From an uncultured Bacteroidales bacterium (GTDB lineage Bacteria > Bacteroidota > Bacteroidia > Bacteroidales > Muribaculaceae), in NCBI GenBank assembly GCA_900539915.1, contig UQDU01000048.1, positions 1-14,398 of the forward strand: a DNA stretch of 14,398 nucleotides. Direction: 5' to 3'. The notes below the pieces were generated by a model, which saw only the letters and a list, made by a program, of their open reading frames with translations, did not search any database and was not told the origin of the DNA. Below are positions 8,005-14,398 of the stretch, piece by piece (within the stretch, counting starts at the first letter, position 1; every line of letters begins with the position of its first letter). A program made the translations under genes and the position numbers.

Positions 8005-9024
8005 TTATCGGATGAGGAAGTTGAATTTCTCGGTGTTTTTGAGGGCTACGCCTGTACCGCGGGCCACTGCAAGCAGCGGATCCTCGGCCACATGGAACTG
8101 GATGCCGATCTTGTCGGTCAGACGCTTGTCAAGGCCGCGCAGGAGGGCACCGCCGCCGGCGAGATAGATACCGTTGCGCACGATGTCGGCGTAGAGCTCG
8201 GGGGGAGTCTGCTCGAGTGCGCTGAGCACGGCTGCCTCTATCTTGCTGATTGACTTCTCGATGGAGTGGCTGATTTCCTGGTAGCTTACCGGCACCTCCA
8301 TGGGGAGTGATGTCATGATATTGGGACCGTGGACGATGTAGTCTTCCGGGGGATTGTCAAGCTCGAGCAGGGCGGCTCCGACGTTCATCTTGATGAGCTC
8401 GGCTGTGCGCTCGCCTACCTTGACGTTGTGGACGCGGCGCATGTGCTCCATGATGTCGCTTGTAAGGTCGTCGCCGGCTATCTGGATGCTCTTATTGCTG
8501 ACGATGCCGCCGAGCGATATGACGGCGATTTCGGTGGTGCCGCCGCCTATGTCGACAATCATGTTGCCCTCGGGGGCTACCACGTCGAGACCGATACCGA
8601 GAGCTGCGGCCATGGGCTCGTAGATCATGTAGACGTCACGGCCTCCGGCGTGTTCGCTGGAGTCACGCACGGCGCGGATTTCCACCTCGGTAGAGCCTGA
8701 GGGGATGCCCACTACCATGCGCATGGAGGGCTGGAACCAGTTGCTCTTGGAGCTGGCCTTCTTGACAAGGCCGCGTATCATCAGTTCGGCGGCGTCGAAG
8801 TCGGCTATCACGCCTTTGCGCAGGGGGCGCACAGTGCGTATGCCTTCATGCTCCTTGCCCTGCATCTGCTGGGCTTCCTTGCCGACGGCAATGAGTTTGC
8901 CGGTGCGGACGTCGCGTGCTACAATAGAGGGCTCGTCTATGACGATTTTATCATTGTGGATGATAATCGTGTTGGCGGTGCCCAGGTCTATAGCTATTTC
9001 TTTAGTCAGTGAAAACAGACCCAT
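8005..9024 (-). CDS. mreB: Actin-like cell-shape protein MreB
   Basis: MreB forms membrane-bound filaments that orient the elongation machinery. The 339-residue sequence has all actin-fold nucleotide-binding motifs: phosphate-1 DLGTANT (13-19), the conserved YEPMAAALGIG (135-145), phosphate-2 DIGGGTTE (158-165) and the adenosine motif LAGGGALLRGLD (288-299). The N-terminus MGLFSLTKEIAIDLG is the usual MreB start, with a short hydrophobic lead that helps membrane binding. The gene starts only 40 bp after the purH stop. I found no TAnnTTTG box in that gap, so it probably depends on the purH promoter or one inside purH. Confidence 0.97.
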   Translation of the reverse strand: MGLFSLTKEIAIDLGTANTIIIHNDKIVIDEPSIVARDVRTGKLIAVGKEAQQMQGKEHEGIRTVRPLRKGVIADFDAAELMIRGLVKKASSKSNWFQPSMRMVVGIPSGSTEVEIRAVRDSSEHAGGRDVYMIYEPMAAALGIGLDVVAPEGNMIVDIGGGTTEIAVISLGGIVSNKSIQIAGDDLTSDIMEHMRRVHNVKVGERTAELIKMNVGAALLELDNPPEDYIVHGPNIMTSLPMEVPVSYQEISHSIEKSISKIEAAVLSALEQTPPELYADIVRNGIYLAGGGALLRGLDKRLTDKIGIQFHVAEDPLLAVARGTGVALKNTEKFNFLIR

Positions 9025-9064
9025 AATTTGTTTGCGTGTATATAGGGTGGATTAAGAGGGGAGA

Positions 9065-10597
9065 TTAGTGTTTGAAGTGGCGGAAACCGGTGGTCACCAT
9101 GGCCATGTCGTGGGCGTTGCAGTAGTCGACCGATTCGTTGTCACGGATAGAGCCTCCGGGGTGGATGACGGCGGTTATGCCGGCCTCGTGGGCTATCTCA
9201 ACGCAGTCAGCGAAGGGGAAGAAGGCATCCGATGCCATGACGGCACCGTGGAGGTCGTGGCCGAACGACTGGGCCTTGGCTATGGCCTGGCGCAGTGCGT
9301 CGACACGCGAGGTCTGCCCTATGCCGCTTGCCAGGAGCATGTCGCCCTTGGCGAGCACGATGGCATTGCTCTTGCTCTGCTTGACAATCTTGTTGGCAAA
9401 CAGGAGGTCGCTTATCTGCTGGTCGGTCACGGCTTTTTCGGTAACCTGCTTGAGGTCGGCCGGTGTCTCTATCTTGGTGTCACGCTCCTGTACGAGTGCT
9501 CCGTTGAGAGTAGAGCGGAACTGCATCGGGGGCAGTGCGACAGGTTTCTTGACGAGGATTATGCGGTTTTTCTTCTGCTCGAGCACTTTGATGGCTTCGT
9601 CGGAGTAAGCCGGGGCGATGATTACCTCGAAGAAAATCTTGTTGATTTCGTCGGCGGTAGCCTCATCGATGGGGGTGTTGGAGATGAGCACGCCGCCGAA
9701 AGCCGATACGGGGTCGCCGGCGAGGGCGTCGGTCCAGGCCTGGAGGATGGTGGGACGGGTGGCCACACCGCAGGCGTTGTTGTGCTTGAGGACAGCGAAT
9801 GTGGGGGCTGCGCCGTCAAATTCGGCCATGAGGGCTACAGCAGCGTCGATGTCGAGGAGGTTGTTGTAGCTGATTTCCTTGCCGTGGAGCTGGGTGAACA
9901 TCGCATCAAAGTTGCCGAAGAAGAGACCTTTCTGATGGGGGTTCTCGCCGTAGCGCATAGGCTTGGCGTGGTCGAGGGCTATGCGGAGGGCCGAGGGTTC
10001 ACCGTCACCGTCGAAGTAGTTGAAGATGTCGGTGTCGTAGCCGCTTGATACCATGAAGGCATCGCGGGCCAGGAGACGGCGTTCGTCGAGTGACGATTCT
10101 GCGCCGTGGGCTTTGAGCATGTCGGCAAGGATGCCATACTGGGCTTTAGAGGCCACGATGACCACGTCCTTGTAGTTTTTGGCCGCGCCGCGTATGAGCG
10201 AGATGCCGCCTATGTCGATTTTCTCGATGATGTCGGCGTCAGAAGCCCCGGAGGCCACAGTGGCAGCGAAGGGGTAGAGGTCGACGATTACGAGGTCTAT
10301 TTCGGGTATTTCGTATTGAGCTATCTGCTGGCGGTCGCCTTCATTGTCGCGTCGGTTGAGGATGCCTCCGAACACTTTGGGGTGGAGGGTCTTGACACGT
10401 CCGCCGAGTATTGAGGGATAACCGGTGAGGGCTTCCACGGCCTGGCACTCGTAGCCGAGCGATTCGATGAAGTCCTTGGTGCCTCCGGTAGAGAGAAATT
10501 TCACACCGTCGCGGTTGAGCAGCGACAAAATCTCGTCCAGTCCATCTTTGTGATACACTGAAATGAGAGCGGTTTTGATTTTCTTGATGTCCGACAT
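9065..10597 (-). CDS. purH: Bifunctional AICAR transformylase / IMP cyclohydrolase PurH
   Basis: PurH catalyses the last two steps of purine synthesis: formyl transfer from 10-formyl-THF to AICAR, then ring closure to IMP. The 510-residue length is normal. The N-terminal MGS-like cyclohydrolase domain shows STGGT (36-40), GYPSILGGRVKTLHPKVFGG (59-78) and DLVIVDLYPF (101-110). The transformylase domain shows RYGENPHQ (215-222), the catalytic Lys271-His272 in KHNNACG (family form usually KHxNPCG), and the C-terminal block FPFADCVEIAHEAGITAVIH (460-479) ending in GFRHFKH. It is the first gene of the block that continues with mreB. It has its own promoter box and a leader of roughly 55 nt; no purine riboswitch fold was evident there. 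Confidence 0.97.
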   Translation of the reverse strand: MSDIKKIKTALISVYHKDGLDEILSLLNRDGVKFLSTGGTKDFIESLGYECQAVEALTGYPSILGGRVKTLHPKVFGGILNRRDNEGDRQQIAQYEIPEIDLVIVDLYPFAATVASGASDADIIEKIDIGGISLIRGAAKNYKDVVIVASKAQYGILADMLKAHGAESSLDERRLLARDAFMVSSGYDTDIFNYFDGDGEPSALRIALDHAKPMRYGENPHQKGLFFGNFDAMFTQLHGKEISYNNLLDIDAAVALMAEFDGAAPTFAVLKHNNACGVATRPTILQAWTDALAGDPVSAFGGVLISNTPIDEATADEINKIFFEVIIAPAYSDEAIKVLEQKKNRIILVKKPVALPPMQFRSTLNGALVQERDTKIETPADLKQVTEKAVTDQQISDLLFANKIVKQSKSNAIVLAKGDMLLASGIGQTSRVDALRQAIAKAQSFGHDLHGAVMASDAFFPFADCVEIAHEAGITAVIHPGGSIRDNESVDYCNAHDMAMVTTGFRHFKH

Positions 10598-10656
10598 GGG
10601 GTATATGGGGAATGTGATTATGCCACGGAGCTACGCTCCAACTTGCTTTTAGAGCG

Positions 10657-10664
10657 CAAAATTA
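10657..10664 (-). promoter_or_regulatory. Bacteroidota -7 box for purH and the mre block
   Basis: The minus strand reads TAATTTTG, fitting TAnnTTTG, preceded by an A/T-rich run. No clear -33 TTTG is seen at the usual spacing. The box lies 59 bp before the purH ATG. Just downstream in the leader is a small GGAGC/GCTCC stem (10627-10639) with a 3-nt loop. This is the only promoter candidate I find for the six-gene block. Confidence 0.55.
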
Positions 10665-10724
10665 CGAAAAAAAAAGCAGATTAAATGTTTCAGTGCCAAT
10701 AAAATTGGGGGCATGGAAATAATT

Positions 10725-10758
10725 AAGTCCTTAAGGTCTTTAGGGACTTTAAGGACTT
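10725..10758 (-). terminator. Inverted repeat after the cotH-like gene, probable terminator
   Basis: The arms AAGTCCTTAA (10725-10734) and TTAAGGACTT (10749-10758) are perfect complements. After one mismatch, three more inner pairs (10736-10738 with 10745-10747) extend the stem. The repeat begins 10 bp past the stop of the CotH-family gene. On the minus transcript it is followed by AAUUAUUUCC, a modest U-rich tail. It separates this gene from the purH promoter. The arms are built from repeated GACTTTA-type units. Confidence 0.6.
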
Positions 10759-10767
10759 TAGGATGGG

Positions 10768-12687
10768 TCAGTGGGTGATGTGGAGCTTGGTGGCTTTGTC
10801 GCCGCAGACGCGGATGTAGGTGGTGCCGGGGGTGAGGGTGGTGACGCGGTTGCCCTGGAGGTCGTAGTAGACGGCAGGGATGTCAGAGGCTGCATCCTCG
10901 GCAAGGATTTCATCGATGCCTGACTGGGCGTATTCGGGCAGAGGGGCTGCGGGTGTGGCATCGCGTGTGGGCTCGGGGTGAGAGCCTGTGGTGAAGTCGC
11001 CCCACTGCTGCTTGAGCCAGTTGATTTTGGCTGTCAGGTGGTCTACGGCCTTGTTGCGGCGTCGTGACATGTCGCTGTTGTCGGCCACTTCCTGTCCGCC
11101 GTCGGGCACGGGCTGGTTGTGCCAGCGTCTGCGGTCAGCTTTGGCTGCTTCGCTGATGTGGGCTACGTAGCTGTCGATGTCGTCGATGAGTCCGGGGTAT
11201 TCGGCTTGCATGAACCAGAGCCATGTCTGGCGCAGCTTGTCGTTGAATTTGGCGTTCTGGCGCATCGAGGGAATCCATGTGCTGCCATATGGGCTATGGT
11301 GGTAGAAATATCCGTCAGTGGGACCGTTGAAGGCGTTGCCGCAGTCCCAGAGGGGTGAGAAGTGCCACTTCTGCCCTTCTCCGTTGTCACGGAACATGTA
11401 GGTGGAGCCATGATATGCCTCTGTGTGGCTGATGATTTCCTCCACGATATAGTAGCGCACGGCATCGTCAAGGTCCATGTAGCTCCACAGTTTGTCGTCA
11501 TTGGAGCCAACGGCATCGTTCATGGCCGTGAACTGGTCGGTGATGAAGCGTTCCTGGAGCTGCGAGTAGATTTCGGGGGTGTCCCAAGTGATGCGGAGCA
11601 CATCGACAAATGGGGTGCTTGCCCCGGGGGCTACTTTTTCGGGCATGCGTATCTGGTTTTCCTCGTCGTAGTTGTCAAGCTCTACCAGATAACCTCCAGA
11701 GATGAGAGCGGGATCGGATACATTGTCGTCAAGCTCGGTGATCATGATGCGGTCATCGCCGATGCGGATGGATTCGGTGAGGAAATAGAGGCCGCGGTAG
11801 TCGCCGTTGATGACTACTTCAACGGGCTGCTGAGCAGGAGTCCAGGGGAGCCCGATGCGTTTGCCGAGGTTGAAGCCGGTGAAGTTACGCAGGTAGCCTA
11901 CATTGTCTTCGGCATGGGCGAGGATGGCGAAATGCTTGCTCTTGGTCATGCCGAGCATCGACTGTTTCTTGCCGAGCTTGAGTTTGAAAGGCTTTTTGGA
12001 GAAGCCGCGGCGTGTCCAGTTGCCTCGGGCTTTGATTTCGAGGGGCAGCGGACTCTCTTTGGAGCCGATTGATTTTGCTCCTTCGGCCTCCATCCATGTG
12101 CATCCGTTGAGGTCGAGCCAGTATTCGGCAGATGAGAAGTAATTCTTGTGGTCGAGGTCTTTGGAGATGATTTCGTTGTTGTAGGCTGTGTGGGTGTCGT
12201 CGGTGTAGACATTGAGGTAGAGCACGGGGAGTGTGCCTGAAATGCCTGTGACGGGAGGCTCCTCGCCGCTGACGGTGATGGTCACAGGGAGGGAGGAGGC
12301 GCCTTTGACAAAGTCGAAAGAGATGGTCACGTCCGAAAGATTGTCGGCGATGAGGTTTCCGGCATTACGGAGGGAGGTGAAGGTTTCAGACTTGCGTATG
12401 GTGTAGGTGTCAGGCTTGGCTACAGGTGCACCGAAGTCATATTCTGCGGTCCAGGAGTCGTCGGCAATCTTGAATTGGCCGTTGAGGGCATCGAGGTGTA
12501 TCGTGTACTTGGAACCGTTGCGTGAGAAGCGGTAGTCTTCGTTTACGTCCCACTGCTGGCCTGTCTGGTTTCCGCGAATGTAGAGAATCGGGTAGCCTTC
12601 AGGGTCTTCGGCGGCTGAAGCCGAGAATCCGCAGATGCCGCTCAATGCCACGAGGCAGAGGCTTACAAAGCAAACTGTTTTTCGCAT
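10768..12687 (-). CDS. Secreted CotH-family (kinase-like) protein
   Basis: This 639-residue exported protein belongs to the CotH family, whose characterised members are atypical protein kinases; the substrate here is unknown. Residues 1-25 form a signal peptide (SASA before Ala26; no lipobox). About 30-140 is a separate beta-rich domain with the look of SusE/F-type or other carbohydrate-binding modules. The CotH domain spans roughly 155-565, with KARGNWTRRGFSKKPFKLKL (219-238), KHFAILAHAEDNVGYLRN (251-268), GGYLVELDNYD (331-341) and SPLWDCGNAFNG (444-455). After a Pro/Thr-rich linker (570-585) comes a Por-type tail with YDLQG (608-612). The segment HTEAYHGSTY (421-430) sits where CotH kinases usually carry an Asn-x-Asp motif, so catalytic competence is uncertain. 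The ATG follows a consensus promoter by 53 bp. The gene appears monocistronic. Its neighbours, eno and purH, give no functional clue. Confidence 0.85.
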   Translation of the reverse strand: MRKTVCFVSLCLVALSGICGFSASAAEDPEGYPILYIRGNQTGQQWDVNEDYRFSRNGSKYTIHLDALNGQFKIADDSWTAEYDFGAPVAKPDTYTIRKSETFTSLRNAGNLIADNLSDVTISFDFVKGASSLPVTITVSGEEPPVTGISGTLPVLYLNVYTDDTHTAYNNEIISKDLDHKNYFSSAEYWLDLNGCTWMEAEGAKSIGSKESPLPLEIKARGNWTRRGFSKKPFKLKLGKKQSMLGMTKSKHFAILAHAEDNVGYLRNFTGFNLGKRIGLPWTPAQQPVEVVINGDYRGLYFLTESIRIGDDRIMITELDDNVSDPALISGGYLVELDNYDEENQIRMPEKVAPGASTPFVDVLRITWDTPEIYSQLQERFITDQFTAMNDAVGSNDDKLWSYMDLDDAVRYYIVEEIISHTEAYHGSTYMFRDNGEGQKWHFSPLWDCGNAFNGPTDGYFYHHSPYGSTWIPSMRQNAKFNDKLRQTWLWFMQAEYPGLIDDIDSYVAHISEAAKADRRRWHNQPVPDGGQEVADNSDMSRRRNKAVDHLTAKINWLKQQWGDFTTGSHPEPTRDATPAAPLPEYAQSGIDEILAEDAASDIPAVYYDLQGNRVTTLTPGTTYIRVCGDKATKLHITH

Positions 12688-12740
12688 AAGAAGATTGGTA
12701 AGGAAAGGTTAAAATGAGATTTATGTGTATTTCCAATTTG

Positions 12741-12772
12741 CAAAGATACAGATTATGAGGGAGATATGCAAA
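12741..12772 (-). promoter_or_regulatory. Full Bacteroidota promoter (-33/-7) for the CotH-family gene
   Basis: On the minus strand TTTG (12772-12769) is followed, after exactly 20 bp, by TATCTTTG (12748-12741). Both elements and the spacing fit the Bacteroidota sigma-factor consensus TTTG-N19-21-TAnnTTTG. It is the best promoter match in the window and predicts a leader of about 50 nt before the ATG at 12687. Confidence 0.75.
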
Positions 12773-12800
12773 TGTGAAATCCTGACAGGTATATAATGAA

Positions 12801-12836
12801 ATACCCTGCCGCCCACAGGTGTGGATGGCAGGGTAT
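12801..12836 (-). terminator. Enolase terminator hairpin
   Basis: A perfect 10-bp stem ATACCCTGCC (12801-12810) with GGCAGGGTAT (12827-12836) surrounds a 2x2 internal mismatch and a further CCAC/GTGG stem with a 4-nt loop. It lies 34 bp after the eno stop. In the transcript it is followed by UUCAUUAUAUACC, a partly U-rich tail. The cotH-like promoter lies just beyond, so the hairpin would insulate the two units. Confidence 0.75.
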
Positions 12837-12870
12837 GGATGGCTATTTGAAGCCTCGGGCTATGGATGGA

Positions 12871-14181
12871 TTAAGCCTGGGGCATCTTGGTCTTTTTGCC
12901 GTAGCCGTATTCAGCAGCGTCGCCGAGTTCTTCCTGGATGCGGAGGAGCTGGTTGTACTTGGCCATACGGTCAGAGCGGCTTGCAGAACCGGTCTTGATC
13001 TGTCCGGCGTTGGTAGCCACAGCGATGTCGGCGATTGTAGCATCCTCGGTCTCGCCTGAGCGGTGAGAGATGACAGCTGTGTAGCCGTTGCGCTGAGCGA
13101 GTTCTACGGCGCGGAGGGTCTCGGTCAGAGAACCGATCTGGTTAACCTTGACGAGGATAGAGTTTGCGCAGCCTTCTTCGATACCACGCTTGAGGTACTT
13201 GACGTTGGTCACGAAGAGGTCGTCACCAACGAGCTGGCAGCGGTCACCGATGAGGTCTGTGAGCACCTTCCAGCCTGCCCAGTCGTTTTCGGCCATACCG
13301 TCCTCGATAGAGTCGATGGGGTATTTTTCTACGAGGCCTTTGAGATACTGAGCCTGCTGCTCTGATGTGAGCTTCTGACCGTTGGGCTCTTTGGCTGTGC
13401 CGTTGTTGAGTTCGGCGTAGTTGTAGATGCCGTCCTTGTAGAATTCAGAGCTTGCGCAGTCGAGGCCGATTGTCACGTCCTTGCCGGGTACGTAGCCAGC
13501 CTTCTCGATGGCCTTGATGATTACGTTGAGGGCGTCCTCTGTGCCGTCGAGTGCGGGAGCGAAACCGCCTTCGTCACCTACGGCTGTAGAGAGGCCGCGC
13601 TCGTGGAGCACCTTCTTGAGGTTGTGGAACACCTCTGTACCCATGCGGATACCTTCCTTGAAGCAGCATGCGCCGATGGGGCGGATCATGAATTCCTGGA
13701 AGCAGATGGGAGCGTCAGAGTGGGCACCGCCGTTGATGATGTTCATCATGGGCACGGGGAGGCAGCATGTGTTGCAGCCGCCGATATATTTGTAGAGGGG
13801 GAGGTCGAGGTATTCAGCGGCAGCCTTTGCAACGGCGAGGCTGACACCGAGGATCGCGTTAGCACCGAGGTTGCTCTTGGTCTCTGTGCCGTCGAGTGCG
13901 AGCATAGTCTCGTCGATTTTGATCTGGTCGAGTGCGCTCATGCCTACGAGGGCTTCGGCGATGGGGCCGTTTACGTTGGCCACAGCCTTGAGAACGCCCT
14001 TGCCCATGTAGCGGCTCTTGTCACCGTCACGGAGCTCGAGAGCTTCGTTGACACCTGTAGATGCGCCAGAGGGAACTGATGCGCGGCCACGTACGCCTGA
14101 CTCGAGGATTACGTCAACTTCTACTGTGGGGTTACCGCGTGAGTCGAGGACTTCACGACCGATGATTTTTTCGATTTTCAT
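12871..14181 (-). CDS. eno: Enolase
   Basis: Enolase interconverts 2-phosphoglycerate and phosphoenolpyruvate in glycolysis and gluconeogenesis, as a cytoplasmic Mg-dependent enzyme. The 436-residue product is of normal length and very conserved. Visible features are the N-terminal REVLDSRGNPTVEVDV (9-24), the flexible loop SVPSGASTG (35-43), catalytic Glu204 in GDEGGF, Mg ligands Asp241, Glu293 (SIEDG) and Asp320 (GDDLFVTN), the catalytic base Lys345 in LVKVNQIGS, and SHRSGETED (372-380). The ATG gives the standard MKIEKIIGREVLDSRGN start. It has its own promoter box with a leader of about 90 nt and its own hairpin terminator, so it is probably a single-gene unit. Confidence 0.98.
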   Translation of the reverse strand: MKIEKIIGREVLDSRGNPTVEVDVILESGVRGRASVPSGASTGVNEALELRDGDKSRYMGKGVLKAVANVNGPIAEALVGMSALDQIKIDETMLALDGTETKSNLGANAILGVSLAVAKAAAEYLDLPLYKYIGGCNTCCLPVPMMNIINGGAHSDAPICFQEFMIRPIGACCFKEGIRMGTEVFHNLKKVLHERGLSTAVGDEGGFAPALDGTEDALNVIIKAIEKAGYVPGKDVTIGLDCASSEFYKDGIYNYAELNNGTAKEPNGQKLTSEQQAQYLKGLVEKYPIDSIEDGMAENDWAGWKVLTDLIGDRCQLVGDDLFVTNVKYLKRGIEEGCANSILVKVNQIGSLTETLRAVELAQRNGYTAVISHRSGETEDATIADIAVATNAGQIKTGSASRSDRMAKYNQLLRIQEELGDAAEYGYGKKTKMPQA

Positions 14182-14252
14182 AACGTTGAAGATTGAAAAT
14201 AGGTGAAAATATTGTGGTTGTATGATTTGTATGTCTCAGAGTGGCTGATACA

Positions 14253-14269
14253 GGCTTATGGATTAAGCC
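14253..14269 (-). promoter_or_regulatory. Short stem-loop at the 5' end of the eno leader
   Basis: GGCTTA (14253-14258) and TAAGCC (14264-14269) form a perfect 6-bp stem with a 5-nt loop. Judged from the -7 box at 14275-14282, the transcript would begin within a few bases of this stem. A 5'-terminal stem-loop of this kind could protect an abundant mRNA; that role is inference. Confidence 0.35.
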
Positions 14270-14274
14270 AATCG

Positions 14275-14282
14275 CAAAGATA
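14275..14282 (-). promoter_or_regulatory. Bacteroidota -7 box for eno
   Basis: The minus strand reads TATCTTTG, identical to the boxes before the GH13 and CotH-family genes. A TTG is present upstream (14297-14295) but only 12 bp away, too close for a normal -33 element. The box is 93 bp before the eno ATG. Confidence 0.6.
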
Positions 14283-14345
14283 GTGATTTTTTCGCAACGG
14301 TGTGAACGGCCGCGGATTTTTAGAGGGTGTTTAATAACAAAAATT

Positions 14346-14365
14346 AAATCCTGAGCTGCGGATTT
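14346..14365 (-). terminator. Possible terminator of a gene beyond the right edge
   Basis: AAATCC (14346-14351) and GGATTT (14360-14365) form a 6-bp stem with an 8-nt loop. On the minus strand it is followed by AATTTTTGTTATT, a good U-rich tail. It sits upstream of the eno promoter, where a transcript entering from the right would need to end. The stem is short, so the call is tentative. No complete gene is recognised in 14283-14398. Confidence 0.35.
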
Positions 14366-14398
14366 TGAGATGGATTCGGGTCTGTGCTGAAGGAGCAT

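Noticed and set aside
9068..10048. 326-codon plus-strand ORF opposite purH
   Set aside because: It lies wholly antisense to a highly conserved enzyme. Its Val/Gly/Glu-rich, low-complexity product is typical of the reverse frame of GC-rich genes.
10598..10656. Purine riboswitch in the purH leader
   Set aside because: The leader is only about 55 nt and holds a single 5-bp stem, too short and without the three-way junction of a purine aptamer.
11362..12072. 236-codon plus-strand ORF opposite the CotH-like gene
   Set aside because: Its composition is that of a shadow frame, and the minus-strand gene has a promoter, signal peptide and domains.
12611..12687. Lipoprotein signal in the CotH-like protein (Cys at residue 19)
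   Set aside because: The residues before Cys19 (LSGI) do not fit a lipobox, since Ile rather than Gly/Ala/Ser precedes Cys; an ordinary cleavage site SASA follows.
14153..14398. Minus-strand ORF of 81 codons from the right edge into the start of eno
   Set aside because: It runs through the eno promoter box, leader and start codon, and its product has no recognisable domain.
1..14398. CRISPR array, tRNA, rRNA or transposase genes
   Set aside because: I saw no regularly spaced direct repeats, tRNA-like folds, rRNA signatures or transposase motifs on either strand.

Overview
The window looks like a chromosomal segment from a gut-type Bacteroidales bacterium, most plausibly the Muribaculaceae or a close relative. 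Four lines of evidence point there: the purH-mreB-mreC-mreD-mrdA-rodA gene order, promoter boxes of the Bacteroidota form TAnnTTTG, little sign of Shine-Dalgarno sites, and secreted proteins ending in a Por-type (YDLQG...) C-terminal tail. The family assignment is inference from overall resemblance, not from a search.

Every convincing gene lies on the minus strand, so transcription runs from high to low coordinates. From the right edge: a gene-free stretch (14182-14398) carries the enolase promoter and a possible terminator of a gene outside the window. Enolase (eno) follows, ending in a strong hairpin. Next is a monocistronic-looking gene for a secreted CotH-family protein, with the best promoter of the window and its own hairpin downstream. 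Then comes a six-gene block: purH, mreB, mreC, mreD, mrdA (PBP2) and rodA. Its gaps are 40, 24 and 39 bp, then two overlaps of 17 and 20 bp, and a promoter box is visible only before purH. After a 175-bp gap with another promoter box comes a secreted, multidomain GH13 alpha-amylase-family enzyme, followed by a 12-bp GC-rich hairpin. The left end (1-297) has no convincing gene but holds a striking 85-nt nested palindrome.

The core of the window is the elongation (Rod) machinery. MreB filaments inside the membrane, MreC and MreD spanning it, and the RodA glycosyltransferase with the PBP2 transpeptidase build the lateral cell wall. PurH (last two steps of IMP synthesis) appears to head the same transcript. 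Enolase is glycolytic. The two secreted proteins (GH13 enzyme and CotH-like protein) are separate transcription units with similar C-terminal tails, suggesting a shared export or anchoring route.

I do not see a clearly new multi-gene system here. The points most worth a second look are the nested palindrome at 89-173, the unusual active-site residues of the CotH-like protein, the His-to-Gln change in GH13 region I, and the enlarged RodA.
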